From: Siderastrea radians
Taxonomy: Eukaryota > Cnidaria > Anthozoa > Scleractinia > Rhizangiidae
Reading direction: 5' to 3'
Assembly: GCA_964017195.1 (NCBI GenBank)
Contig: OZ024889.1
Span: 55,976,074-56,040,073, forward strand
DNA: 64,000 bases
The position numbers and the translations under genes were made by a program. Shown here piece after piece: positions 45,588 to 56,640 of this stretch (position 1 is the stretch's first letter; every line of letters begins with the position of its first letter). The notes under the pieces were generated by a model. It saw only the letters and a list, made by a program, of their open reading frames with translations. It made no database searches and had not been told where the DNA came from.

Positions 45588-45698
45588 ACAATTGTCCTGC
45601 TCAATCTTGCGGAATATCCCCTGATTTAGCCAACTCGGCCTACGGCCTCGTCGGCTAAGTATCAGGTGATATTCCGCGCGATTTCGCAGGATAATTGT
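45588..45698. mobile_element. Palindromic MITE
   Basis: ACAATTGTCCTGC at the left mirrors GCAGGATAATTGT at the right. The centre is TAGCCAACTCGGCCTACGGC followed by its near-complement. The whole 111 bp is an imperfect palindrome. Confidence 0.8.
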
Positions 45699-45792
45699 TA
45701 AATAACTGCTTTCAATTTTGATTTTCGGGTACATCTCCTTGTGCAATTATCGATTTTCTTGTCCTAGAAGTTTTCAATAGTAATAACCTTTT

Positions 45793-46275
45793 AAGCGAAG
45801 CAGTTGTCGGTTTAAAGCTATTTTATCCCAAAAGCTTCCGAAAACAGTTTTGAGCGTTCCTCAAAGCGGGTAACTTATATATAGGCTTACTTCGCATCCG
45901 CAAAATTTATACCGGCATAACTTAAAGCGTGTTTGGTGTTTGTTTGTTTTGAATCTTGATGGTCTCTACTGAGTTAGAGAACGAAATATAACAGTTATTT
46001 AAAAAACTATAAGCGAAGAAGTTGTCGGTTTAAACCTATTACATCCGAAAGGTTTCCAAAAACAATTCTGCGCATTTCCAAAAGCGCTCAGGCAAAACTT
46101 ATGCCATAGAGTTAAGCATGTTTGGTGTTTGTTTGTTTTCAATCTCGATGGTCTCAAGTTAGAGAAGGAAATATAAGGGTTACTTAAGCAACTATAAGCG
46201 AAGCAGTTTTGAGTTTAAAGCTATTTTATCCGGTAAGTAATGAGTGTTCTTCAAAGCGCTCGAATTTTTTCTCTC
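45793..46275. repeat. Three tandem units of about 190-215 bp
   Basis: Units start near 45793, 46011 and 46195 with AAGCGAAG(C/A)AGTT. They share GTTTAAA.CTATT...ATCC, CATTTCC or GTTCCTCAAAGCG and GTTTGGTGTTTGTTTGTTTT. The third unit is truncated. Diverged. Confidence 0.7.
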
Positions 46276-47047
46276 TGCTATAAAAGCCTACGCGGCATTT
46301 CTTCGATACGTTTATTACAAGTGCTTCGAAGCTCCCAAAATTCTTTCTTTCGGATAATCCCAGTAAAATGCCGGTGAAATGCCTGTATAAATTTTTGACC
46401 AAACTAATAGTGGCAGTTCATGTTATTTGTTAACATCCGAACGCGATGAAGATGACCCATTTAAATTTTGTTGCTTTAAATGAGCGCCGTTTGAAGTTCA
46501 TTCAAGCGAACAGCCAATAATCCGAGGAGATTTGACAAGCCTTGACAGTTAACTGACAGGATATGGAAACATTGCAAAAACCAAGCAAGACGGCTCGTGA
46601 GTAAAATATTTGTTCAGTTTGATCAAGCCGTGCTCAGCCTGTAGAATGACCTTTCGAGCTTGGTTTTACAGAACAGATCCCCAAAGTATTGGAAGACAAT
46701 TCGGAACATGCACTTTCGGGCTTTTTGAGAAACACTTCTTGGAAGCAAACGAGCCAAAAAAGCCCCGAAATATATTTCAGACCGAAAAGTTTCAGGACTA
46801 TTTTTGAGAAACGAACACCAATTTATTCCTTGGCGGCTCCGCTTTTAGGCTTTGCTAAATCTACATATTAATAATCTTAACCTAGATGTGCAAATCCAGC
46901 TCTCCTTGTTACGCTCTGTTATAAGCAATGCACGGCCTATCGACAGCTCGTCACGTTTGCTTTAATAGCTAAAATCTTTCGCGGCCGATCACTAGTCTTA
47001 CTTAAGCAGATAATAAATATCGATCGAATCAACTTAACCATACTTAC
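46276..47047. other. No gene; one solo inverted-repeat end
   Basis: 46831-46863 (CGGCTCCGCTTTTAGGCTTT followed by GCTAAATCT) matches the terminal repeat of the element at 50161-53105. It is a solo or decayed end of the same family. Confidence 0.55.
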
Positions 47048-47111
47048 CTTGAACATTTTCTGTTAGGTATATCATCAAAATCAAAATCAATTTTCTATTG
47101 ATGTGGGCCAT
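47048..47111 (-). CDS. Ig-receptor gene: first coding exon with signal peptide
   Basis: ATG at 47111, then MAHINRKLILILMIYLTENV: a short basic start, a hydrophobic core and a polar region, typical of a signal peptide. The exon ends CAAG|GTAAGT in phase 1, the same phase as every downstream Ig exon acceptor. An in-frame ATG nine codons upstream is possible, but this start gives the better signal peptide. Together with the exons to 36295 it predicts a secreted or membrane protein with three extracellular Ig domains, such as a receptor or adhesion molecule. Linkage of this exon to the Ig exons is inferred from strand, order and phase. Confidence 0.6.
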
Positions 47112-48489
47112 CTTAGACGTCTTATTCTTTGTCATTAACTGAACCTCTTTAAACATATTGAAAGCACCTCCACGCTGGAGCATTTTTATATCCTCCAGAC
47201 ATGTACCGTGACCGGGGTCATTTGATAAGTGATAGATGTCACTGGACAAAAGACATGATCACGTACGAATAGAGTCTATATATTAAAGTGCGTTTGTCTC
47301 TTTCAAAGCATTAAATAAAAGTTTTTATCTTAAACACCGTATAAGATAGACCAAGATTTCTAAAAGTCCAGTGCTCAAAATATATTCAAATTTGTATGTC
47401 AAACAATAAACCGAAACAAAATTAGCCAAAACGCATAAATTAGTTGCCAAGGTCATTGGCAAATCAGTCAACCGTTGACCAAATTAAAAGGAAACCAGAG
47501 CTCTGACGACGTGACTGAGTACGCCATGATGACGTAGTCCACGGAATCAGAATGTGTCGTTGACGTCAGTCTATATGGAAGGAGCCAAGCTACAAACGAA
47601 ACTCATGTCGCAATGAAGTTTGACCTGTTTGGACCCTCTTAAACGAGCAACGAGTATAAGCAACTGAATCGGCACAGTGACAAAACAAACACCACAAAAC
47701 AGCAACTATCGATGCGTCTCTTTCTTTCTTTTTTGAACATGTTGATGCCAGAAATTTGTGTAACTTTTCAATAATTGTGGGGTTCGTATAAGTCATTCTA
47801 AATACCTACACCTCTGTCCTACGGATGTTTTGAAAAGCGGAAAAATTGAACATTCCACAGATACGTGTGAAGCAATTATGCGACTTAAACGCGTTTAATA
47901 TAGCGACAGTGGCATTTCGATACGATTTAAGGGTGACATTAGATAACAAGTAGTCTAGGAGCCAGTTCCGAAAAATGGTCGACTCGTTGCACCCCCTTGC
48001 TGTATTTGTCTGAATAGAAAAAACGTACAGGAAAGCATCTGTGGAATACAGAATGAGATGTTTTACTGATGGGCCAGCGGGATATCCCTTGGATTTTGGG
48101 CATTCTCTACAGGTACCATTTTGCCCCAGTGCGCTAAATTATGCAAAATTGAATACTGCCTGAAAGAGTTTCAAATTATTGTAGAGTGTAGGATATCTGG
48201 CCAAAATGAAAGAAAAGACACGCTTGGAATTGAACACGTTTAGCAGCTGTATCCATAGGAATTGTTGCTAGGAGACGTGATTAATTCAGCATGGGAGTTA
48301 TATCGACTAGCTATGCTCCATATCGAAAGTTTTGCGGGAAAAAATTTTGTCTAGAGTTCTGAAGCATGATTCTATCAAGTTAAATGCTTTTATATGCTAG
48401 TCTGCTGTACAAAGGTGCTCTTTGTAACTGTAATTAACCTTTGAAACGTCACAATAAATCAAATTTATTTCAATTTTAACAATAAAATC
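47112..48489. other. No gene recognised
   Basis: Upstream region of the Ig-receptor signal exon. A promoter was not identified with confidence. The minus-strand frame at 47590-47796 is unremarkable. Confidence 0.45.
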
Positions 48490-49130
48490 AAAACTGCAAC
48501 AACACGAACGTAACCGGAACGTAACAAAACAGAAGCTCAGAGTGCATCTTCGCAGTTTCCTGTGAGAGTGCTTAATATTAAGGAAACAGGGAAAACTAGA
48601 GGAGGGTTTATATCTGGGGGGGCTTATGACCGGATATATTTTTTGTTTACAGGTAGATGGGCTTATAGCCGGGGGGGGGCTTGTAAGCGGGTGGGCTTAT
48701 AAGCGGCAGTTTACGGTATTTGTTTTGAGCATGTGCATTTAAATAAGTGGCATTGAAGCATTCCAAGTGGACAAAAGGTAAACTGTATTTTTAGAGATGG
48801 TTGGCCATGGTCTCATGCAAATACTTATGCCAGTCTGACTTTCAGACTGGTCTCATGTAAACAAAATTGTACCAGTCTGAGTTTCCACCGCTTTAATGAA
48901 ATCAGGGTCTTACTGCCCCTGGGTATCTGAGGATGTTGTTAAACATTCTTGAGAGCTGCTCAACTTTAGTCTGAGGGGGTGTTTGCGTGACACCAGTCCA
49001 TTGTATGCTTTTCATTCTGATACAAGTTCACCCCAGTTCCCTCTTGCTTCTCTGTATTTGTTACATGATTACAGCTCAAAATCTCGTAACAGTGCGAGTC
49101 ATACCTGGGTGAGTTCATACCGGTATATCA
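48490..49130. repeat. 640-bp direct repeat, copy 1
   Basis: Matches 50979-51616 almost base for base from AAAACTGCAACAACACGAAC to CATACCGGTATATCA. It contains G-tract words typical of transposon ends in such genomes (GGGCTTATAAGCGGCAGTTT, then ACGGTA). Differences are in G-run lengths, a GGCCAT/GGT indel near 48800 and scattered substitutions. Confidence 0.92.
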
Positions 49131-49385
49131 CTATTGTGGTTTTGCTTTCCCGTATTGGTCACGCGTGAAAACTATAACTTTCTTAAAGGTCTATAGTTAT
49201 TACGGTAACCGGAGCTCCAGGAAGAAACTCCACAGATTAATACAAAATGTTTAAAACGAACTATTGTTTAGGATTTAATTTATTGCAAAATTAAGGGTCC
49301 TGTATTTAAAATTGGCGTCCACTGGTCACTCTTTATCTGTCTTGTGGCATCTATGCCTGGTACTCAGAAATGCTCACAATCCCAA

Positions 49386-49901
49386 CTAAACACCCTCAGG
49401 GAATTGTCCAAAAAAGGCACCAATTTTGTCATCGTCATCCTCGTCGTCATTGGTCTGCTTTAAGCGGAAACTATTTTGACATGTTTCGTCTTCATTCACG
49501 AGTAGGCCTCTGTGCAGGGTACGCAATTTCCCTGTACTAACACAAGCCGTTTCTGTCACCTCTAAAAGACTTCTCGACGCGGGTTCTTTCATCGTCACTG
49601 CTGGTAGTAGTTTGCCATTTTCCACTGCCCAGCCGTACAGCCAGCGAGACTTCATCCATACGTAAGCCTGATAGATTGCCCCCTTAATATGGTGTGTCGC
49701 TGGTGCGAAGAAGACTTTCGTAACGGGTTTTTTTCCAATGTTTCTGACGGCACAGTCAGTATCTTGCAGTATCTGTGCAATTCCACCATACTTTCTGTTT
49801 GAGGGATGTCTTTGGGGAATGTTACCAGCCACTCTGGGACCCAGGTGCCCGTTTCTCAAGAGCTCCAAAAACGTTTCGGTCCCAACAAGCCGTTCCTCAA
49901 G
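49386..49901 (-). CDS. Element-associated protein, exon 2 (degenerate CXC-like region)
   Basis: A 171-codon exon after acceptor CATGTCTTAG, phase 0, to a stop at 49386. It reads THHIKGAIYQAYVWMKS, WLYGWAVENGKLLP, and then EPASRSLLEVT followed by a segment where a cysteine-rich CXC/tesmin-like module would be expected; only two cysteines remain there (ACVS and ETCQ). It ends in an acidic DDEDDDD tract. The order 'HHIK..YQA..W, W.W...NG.L.P, EPA...LLE' followed by CXC is a pattern I associate with transposon-linked proteins of invertebrates. This is from memory and should be checked. Joined to the exon at 50030-50155 it gives about 213 residues. Confidence 0.5.
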   Translation of the reverse strand, partial: LEERLVGTETFLELLRNGHLGPRVAGNIPQRHPSNRKYGGIAQILQDTDCAVRNIGKKPVTKVFFAPATHHIKGAIYQAYVWMKSRWLYGWAVENGKLLPAVTMKEPASRSLLEVTETACVSTGKLRTLHRGLLVNEDETCQNSFRLKQTNDDEDDDDKIGAFFGQFPEGV

Positions 49902-50029
49902 CTAAGACATGAACGACACTCAGCAAAGCTGTTATTTTGACATGTCTTTAAAATAAGAAATTAAACTCATTACAAAAAATCACGCTTAGGAATGTATTTG
50001 TTTACAAATGACATCGTGAATTACCGTAC

Positions 50030-50155
50030 CTGAAATCGACCCGAAAAGCAGTGTGTCTCGCAGCTTTCACGAAACACACGCCTAGCACTATTGTGTAGTG
50101 CCCACTGTTCCCTTTCTTCTTGCTGCTGAAAGTTAACCAGTCTATTGTGTTGCAT
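50030..50155 (-). CDS. Element-associated protein, exon 1
   Basis: ATG at 50155, 42 codons, ending CAG|GTACGG in phase 0, matching the acceptor of the exon at 49386-49901 across a 128-bp intron. The peptide is Gln/Glu/Arg-rich at first (MQHNRLVNFQQQEEREQW). The gene lies wholly between the two 640-bp direct repeats, and its start codon abuts the inverted repeat at 50161. Confidence 0.5.
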
Positions 50156-50352
50156 CGTAATATATAGATTTAGCCAAGCCTAAAAGCGGAACTCCAATGT
50201 TTATTTATTTATTATTATTTATTTTATTTATTATTTTATTATTATTATTATTATTATTTATTATTACTATTATTATTTCAAGTGGTACCTGACAGCAATA
50301 CTATATTTTAGCTAATTATTAGTAAATACACCTCTCATCAAATTAGAATATG

Positions 50353-50744
50353 CATACCTGCCAACCTTATAAAATCAGAAATAGGGACAACTCCCCACCA
50401 TGTTCACCCCAGTCCTGGGGTAGTGCCCTGCCCCCCCCCCCCCCTACTGCCCCCCAACAATGAGCAGGGTCTAGGATGCTCTAGGGTTTTTGCATTAATT
50501 TTTAAAAATATTGCCTGTACTGTACTGTCTTAGCATTAGAATTCTCAGGTGTTGTTTAATGGTCTCAAGCACCACAGTATTGCATAAAACAATAGGATGT
50601 AGAAAAGTCATTGAAGACCAACCTTTAACAACCCAGTTCCAAATTGTCTTTTTTTCTTGAAAATCGGAATGTCCTAATTTTTTTAGGTTTTGAAACTCAA
50701 AAATCGGGACAATTGCCATTAAATCAGGACGGATGGCAGGTATG
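50353..50744. mobile_element. MITE nested in the TIR element
   Basis: 392 bp with inverted ends CATACCTGCCA ... TGGCAGGTATG. Inside are GGGACAA/TTGTCCC-type complementary words and a poly-C tract at 50431-50445. No clear target-site duplication. Confidence 0.75.
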
Positions 50745-50978
50745 AACCTGTTTTACAAAATTCTAAATAAGCCCCAGTTTTAGGTTGTAAACTTAAATAT
50801 TGGGCACAATAATTATTTTTGTTTACCTTACCTCGGCCTTTTCTCTGCCACAAGTCTACGGTTTAATTTATTTAAAATTTTTGCAGAGTTGTCAAATTGT
50901 ATAGACAAGGTACTAGTTGAAAAATACCTCCTCCTTATTCAATGGTTTGACAGATAAGTTGTGTAGTATAGAGTGAGG

Positions 50979-51616
50979 AAAACTGCAACAACACGAACGT
51001 AACCGGAACGTAACAAAACAGAAGCTCAGAGTGCATCTTCGCAGTTTTCTGTGAGAGTGCTTAATATTAAGGAAACAGGGAAAACTAGAGGAGGGCTTAT
51101 ATCCGGGGGGGGGGCTTATGACCGGATATATTTTTGTTTACAGGTAGATGGGCCTATAGCCGGGGGGAGGGCTTGTAAGCGGGTGGGCTTATAAGCGGCA
51201 GTTTACGGTATTTGTTTTGAGCATGTGCATTTAAATAAGTGGCATTGAAGCATTCCAAGTGGACAAAAGGTAAACTGTATTTTTAGAGATGGTTGGTCTC
51301 ATGCAAATACTTATGCCAGTCTGACTTTCAGACTGGTCTCATGTAAACAAAATTGTACCAGTCTGAGTTTACACCGCTTTAATGAAATCAGGGTCTTACT
51401 GCCCCTGGGTACCTGAGGATGTTGTTAAACATTCTTGAGAGCTGCTCATCTTTAGTCTGAGGGGGTGTTTGCGTGACACCAGTTCATTGTATGCTTTTCA
51501 TTCTGATACAAGTTCACCCCAGTTCCCTCTTGCTTTTCTGTATTTGTTACATGATTACAGCTCAAAATCTCGTAACAGTGCGAGTCATACCTGGGTGAGT
51601 TCATACCGGTATATCA
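50979..51616. repeat. 640-bp direct repeat, copy 2
   Basis: Copy of 48490-49130, same orientation, 2489 bp further on. Flanks differ from the first base on each side. Together with copy 1 it brackets the two-exon gene at 49386-50155 and the left inverted repeat at 50161. Confidence 0.92.
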
Positions 51617-52512
51617 TGTAAACATGGTATAACTATTTGATTCATTCTGCATTAAGTTAATTAACCATATAGTCATCCAGAATAAATCTCACATCACCGT
51701 GAAAAAAGGATTTTGCAACCTGAGGAAGGAAGATTCTTAACTACAGATATCGCATTGTTGCTAAGGGATTTTTGTGGATGGCATTTTGTCTTACGCTGTT
51801 TTGCAACATTTTGTGCCGCTATATTGGTGAAATAACGAGGAAGAACATCTGAATTCCACAACTGAACATTGCGCGTGCATAGCTAGTGCCAGTCCCCAAC
51901 CGCACATTAAAAAGAAAATCAGTAAAACTAAGAAGAAACTAGTAAAGTTCCGATTTGTTTGCGAGTCGCCCCACCCTTCTTTACAATCAGAAGCATGCAA
52001 TTACTGTTTTTACAAAGAATAGAAGAACTACCGCACAAAAATGTATAAAGATATGTGCTTGTGCCATCATAACTTTTATATTCATAATAAAGCGAATTTC
52101 TAGAAACCGTTGCTCCAAATTTTCCATCCTGATAATCTTTAAATGTTCGCAATATTTACAACAGCGAAAACTGTATGCTGTTTGAGTTTTAGCATGTTTT
52201 TTGTTCAGGTCAAGTGACATGCTGAATATATTTGTGACTTGAAAATCTTGAAAATCTTTCCCATAAAACAAACGTGGCCAAGCAGCTTATCTGTGGAAGT
52301 AATAGGGTTTCCAAGATATCATGGTTCTGAGGAACTTCCCATAGCAACAATATGGTGATTAAGAGTCTCCCCCCTTAAAAGTCCAGTAAGGCTCTAACTG
52401 CCCGCCCAAATGGAAGTCTTGATGGCACACTCACGTAAATGTTGTGCTGGTTCAACTTTATCGTTGGTTCAATTTTTATTTTCCATTGTGAATAATAGGA
52501 TTGCCAAATAAA
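51617..52512. other. Interior of the TIR element, no gene recognised
   Basis: Overlapping short frames on both strands at 51791-52271 show no domain or splice logic. AT-rich. Confidence 0.5.
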
Positions 52513-52548
52513 AATTGGAGCTCCACTTTTAGGCTTGGCTAAATCTAT

Positions 52549-53098
52549 CGGGCCATCTGATATGGTGCGGAAAAAATAAAAAATTATGCGGAAATTTTCA
52601 GGTATATTATGCGGAAAAATACGTTGACACGCTGGGTTATGCGGAAATTAAACAATTTTAGAACATTGATAGTTGCGCCTTTCCGATGTTTTGCTGTTAT
52701 GTGAACTGCTTAATGAGGATCGTTCTTCTTCTTTGTTTCTTTGAGGACAAATTTATCCATACTTTATAAACCCGCAGATGATTCTTTGAGAAGCCGAACG
52801 AGCAATGCTTTTCATAAAACTAGTACCCAGGCTCATCGCCAAAGATGCATGGAACGCCGGGAGGTTTAAAATCACTCATGAACGAAGCGGCGTGTTTTCG
52901 TCGATGTTTAGGAGAAAACCTGCTTTAAAATAATCGATCTCTTTGGCTTTTATGTTTGTGAAGATGGAAAGCAGCTGCTTTATCCCTAATATTAGGCATT
53001 TTTCTCCGTTTTATGCGGAAAATGCTCCGAAGATGCGGAGGATGCGGAAGTTAGAGAATTATGCGGATCCGCACCACCGCATCCTGTCAGATGCCCTG
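52549..53098. mobile_element. 550-bp element inserted in the right inverted repeat of the 50161 element
   Basis: Inverted ends: the left GGCCATCTGATATGGTGCGG pairs with the complement of the right end, CCGCATCCTGTCAGATGCCC. ATCTAT flanks both sides (52543-52548 and 53099-53104), a 6-bp or slightly longer target duplication. Repeated ATGCGGA words occur near both ends. No ORF. Confidence 0.75.
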
Positions 53099-53501
53099 AT
53101 CTATATACTTGAAGGATTTTAAAACTGTTTAATTATGTTTGACTGGGTTCAGAAATTGAATGGAATGAAACACAGCTGTAGGCATATTTTTGGTAAACAA
53201 TTATTGCGTTCAATTACCGAACCCAAATTAACCCAATCACTGCATTCAATCCAGTTCAATTTACTGAACAGTTAGATGCGTAGGCTGGGCTAATTATATA
53301 ACTGATATCTTCCACGTCCCATTTACTGTAAGAAAATGCTACATCACGGATCACTGCTGGCATACATGCCTAGAACAGAAAAAAAGGATCAGTGAAAAAA
53401 AAAAACAAATTCAAGGCTAAAAATTGGCACAAAATTTTGGATTTATCAACGTAGTTGATAAGGTAAATTGGCCACCGTGAAGAGATTGAAAGCTGACGTT
53501 T

Positions 53502-53558
53502 CGAGCGTTAGCCCTTCGTCAGCCCTTCGGATTCGCTCTGACGAAGGGCTAACGCTCG
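53502..53558. ncRNA. Hammerhead-ribozyme-like core in a 21-bp inverted repeat
   Basis: Perfect 21-bp arms (53502-53522 and 53538-53558) around a 15-base spacer. On the minus strand the left arm reads CTGACGA, a GGGC-TAAC-GCTC mini-stem, then GAAAC and GTC (53522 down to 53495): the conserved order of a hammerhead core (CUGANGA, stem II, GAAA). On the plus strand the right arm keeps CTGACGA and the mini-stem but has GACG in place of GAAA. Hammerhead motifs are known in the ends of Penelope-like retroelements. No reverse transcriptase is adjacent, and stem III is not convincing, so activity is uncertain. Confidence 0.35.
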
Positions 53559-53579
53559 ACGCAGCACTACAGTTTCTTT

Positions 53580-54859
53580 AGAAACTAGCCCCCTTAAAAA
53601 TTGGCAGTCGCCCAGTCGCCAGTGGCGATTTAAAACTGACCAGGGCCACGAAAAGTCAAGGCTCAAATGCCTGATAGAAGACTGCAAAGAGAAGTTACAC
53701 TGTAGTTATATACAATTTAAATACATTAGACTTTCATTGGAGCATCTTTCTTTTCTTTCCCCTCCTCAACTCTAAGTTCATCAATTGAAGTAAATTTCCA
53801 GTTCTTGGCGTGCAAAATTCATGAGAAAGATCGCCTGGCAAATTACTTTCATCCTTAAAATAATATTAACTTTATTGTTTTTTATTCATCACGAGCCAGA
53901 GAGAACAGGAAGTTTAAAAATTCGCAAGGTCTGGTTGCTAGGGAGTGACGTCATGGGCTTGCAAGTTCGCCGTCACCGTACTTGACTTGCGGTTTCACAC
54001 CCGCAGGGTTTCTATCGGGCTCTTTTAACTTAAAGTTCTAAAGAGGTTGGATTTCATAAATATTTTGACAAGAGCGGTAAAATTCGATTATTCAATCTTT
54101 CACTCCTTTCCTTCTGCGAATGGATGCTCTTGATAATCGGCGGGTTCGAGCTCTCTACAAGCGCTTCAGGGAGTGTTTTTAACTAAATTAGAAGATGTGT
54201 GAAATGTGGCGTTTCAGTGTAGTCCGTTCACTGGCAAGTTTTATGAACGAAGTGGCCAAGTAACAGCTCGCAAACGTGGCGGGCTTTCTGATCTTTCTGA
54301 TCGGAGAGTTACCAAAGAAGAGCTGTTTCTTATTTGGTGTTGCTTTTGCCATTCCGCGTTATAAATGCAAAGCAAGCAAAGCGTGATATCGGCAAACAAC
54401 AATGCAGTACAGACTACAAATCACTACGGCGAAACGTCTTCAGGTAATGGAAGGAATCCACTGTAACATGTAACTGGTAGTCTAGCGAAATAACCGTACA
54501 ACGAGGTAAGTTATTCCTTCGATCGTTTCTTTAGATAAGGTAAACGCTTGCGTCCGCTCTCTCGCAATCTCTCCTTTCAGGCATAATCGAGCGAAAAAAA
54601 CACAGCAGCAGCGAGCGCCAAAATCGCCTGCCGCGTGGAAACGTGGGCCGCGCGTGATGAGCTGCTTCTGTAAGCGCACGCCACGTTTATATTTACTTTT
54701 AAAGAAAAGTAGCTCTTTCACAAATGCGGTTTTCAAAGAGGTCCTTAACGAAATAAATAAACTAAACATCTATGAACTCTCTCGTAAGAAAATAAACAAG
54801 TAAACAAGAAGCCCTGTTATACACTCTGTAGTAAAAATAACATAATTGAGTTGACACGC
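53580..54859. other. No gene recognised
   Basis: No domain or well-bounded exon. 54605-54665 (AAAATCGCCTG..GCGTG.AAACGTG) has a related direct copy at 57132-57180, on the other side of the satellite. Confidence 0.45.
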
Positions 54860-56640
54860 GCATTTGAATACCTTTTCTCGTTCACCCAGGTTGGAGTCCT
54901 TGGCATCACCGTATGCCTGAGTACTTCTGGGGTATGCAACATAACAAACATTTTAAGACAGAATTTTAGACAAATGTTGATATCTTTTCCTGGTTCACCC
55001 AGGTTGGAGTCCATGGCATCAACGTATGCCTGAGCGCTTCTGGGATATGCAACATAACAAACATTTTAAGACAGAATTTTAGACAAATGTTGATATCTTT
55101 TCCTGGTTCACCCAGGTTGGAGTCCATGGTATCACCGTATGCCTGAGTGCGTCTGGGATATGCAACATAACAAACATTTTAAGACAGAATTTTAGACAAA
55201 TGTTGATATCTTTTCCTGGTTCACCCAGGTTGGAGTCCATGGCATCACGGTTTGCCTGAGCGCTTCTGGGATATGCATCGTAACAAACATTTTAAGACAG
55301 AATTTTAGACAAATGTTGATATCTTTTCCTGGTTCACCCAGGTTGGAGTCCATGGCATCACGGTTTGCCTGAGCGCTTCTGGGATATGCATCGTAACAAA
55401 CATTTTAAGACAGAATTTTAGACAAATGTTGATATCTTTTCCTGGTTCACCCAGGTTGGAGTCCATGGCATCAACGTATGCCTGAGCGCCTCTGGGATAT
55501 GCAACATAACAAACATTTTGAGACAGAATTTTAGACAAATGTTGATATCTTTTTCTAGTTCACCCAGGTTGGAGTCCATGGCATCACCGTATGCCTGAGC
55601 GCTTCTGGGATATGCAACATAACAAACATTTTAAGACAGAATTTTAGACAAATGTTGATATCTTTTCCTGGTCCACCCAGTTTGGAGTCCATGGCATCAA
55701 CGTATGCCTGAGCGCTTCTGGGATATGCAACATAACAAATTAACATTTTAAGACAGAATTTTAGACAAATGTTGATATCTTTTCCTGGTTCACCCAGGTT
55801 GGAGTCCATGGCATCAACGTATGCCTGAGCGCTTCTGGGATATGCAACATAACAAACATTTTAAGACAGAATTTTAGACAAATGTTGATATCTTTTCCTG
55901 GTCCACCCAGTTTGGAGTCCATGGCATCACCGTATGCCTGAGCGCTTCTGGGAAATGCAACATAACAAACATTTTAAGACAGAATTTTAGACAAATGTTG
56001 ATATCTTTTCCTGGTTCACCCAGGTTGGAGTCCATGGTATCACCGTATGCTTGAGTGCGCCTGGGATATGCAACATAACAAACATTTTAAGACAGAATTT
56101 TAGACAAATGTTGATATCTTTTCCTGGTTCACCCAGGTTGGAGTCCATGGCATCACGGTTTGCCTGAGCGCTTCTGGGATATGCATCGTAACAAACATTT
56201 TAAGACAGAATTTTAGACAAATGTTGATATCTTTTCCTGGTTCACCCAGGTTGGAGTCCATGGCATCAACGTATGCCTGAGCGCTTCTGGGATATGCAAC
56301 ATAACAAACATTTTGAGACAGAATTTCAGACAAATGTTGATATCTTTTCCTAGTTCACCCAGGTTGGAGTCCATGGCATCACCGTATGCCTGAGCGCTTC
56401 TGGGATATGCAACATAACAAACATTTTGAGACAGAATTTTAGACAAATGTTGATATCTTTTCCTGGTCCACCCAGGTTGGAGTCCATGGCATCACCGTAT
56501 GCCTGAGCGCTTCTGGGATATGCAACATAACAAACATTTTGAGACAGAATTTTAGACAAATGTCGTACATCCTTTCTGGTTTACCCAAGTTGGAGTCCTG
56601 ACATCACCGTATGCCTAGAGGCACTTCCGGGATAAAAGTC
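54860..56640. repeat. 113-bp satellite, 16 units
   Basis: Sixteen head-to-tail units of 113 bp, with the box CACCCAGGTTGGAGTCC repeating from 54888 to 56587. One unit has a 5-bp insertion (near 55740), and the terminal units are diverged. Variant sites (ATGCAACATAAC versus ATGCATCGTAAC; CACCGTATGCC, CAACGTATGCC, CACGGTTTGCC) recur in non-adjacent units, suggesting multi-unit copying. The minus strand stays open in overlapping 60-80-codon frames because of the repeat composition. With a 113-bp period the frame shifts each unit, so a protein product is unlikely. Confidence 0.95.

Larger units (their letters stand above)
50161..53105. mobile_element. TIR element, later split near its right end by a second element
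   Basis: The left end TATATAGATTTAGCCAAGCC (continuing TAAAAGCGGAACTCCAAT) is the inverted complement of 52513-52548. The last bases of that right end, CTATATA, reappear only at 53101, after a 550-bp insertion (52549-53098). The element contains an (ATT)n-rich tract at 50200-50275, a smaller MITE (50353-50744) and the second 640-bp direct repeat. No transposase. A solo end of the same family lies at 46831. Confidence 0.75.

Noticed and set aside
55305..56559. Minus-strand frames with repeated MDSNLGEPGKDINICLKF-like peptide
   Set aside because: They are readings of the 113-bp satellite. The period is not a multiple of three, so the frame changes each unit.
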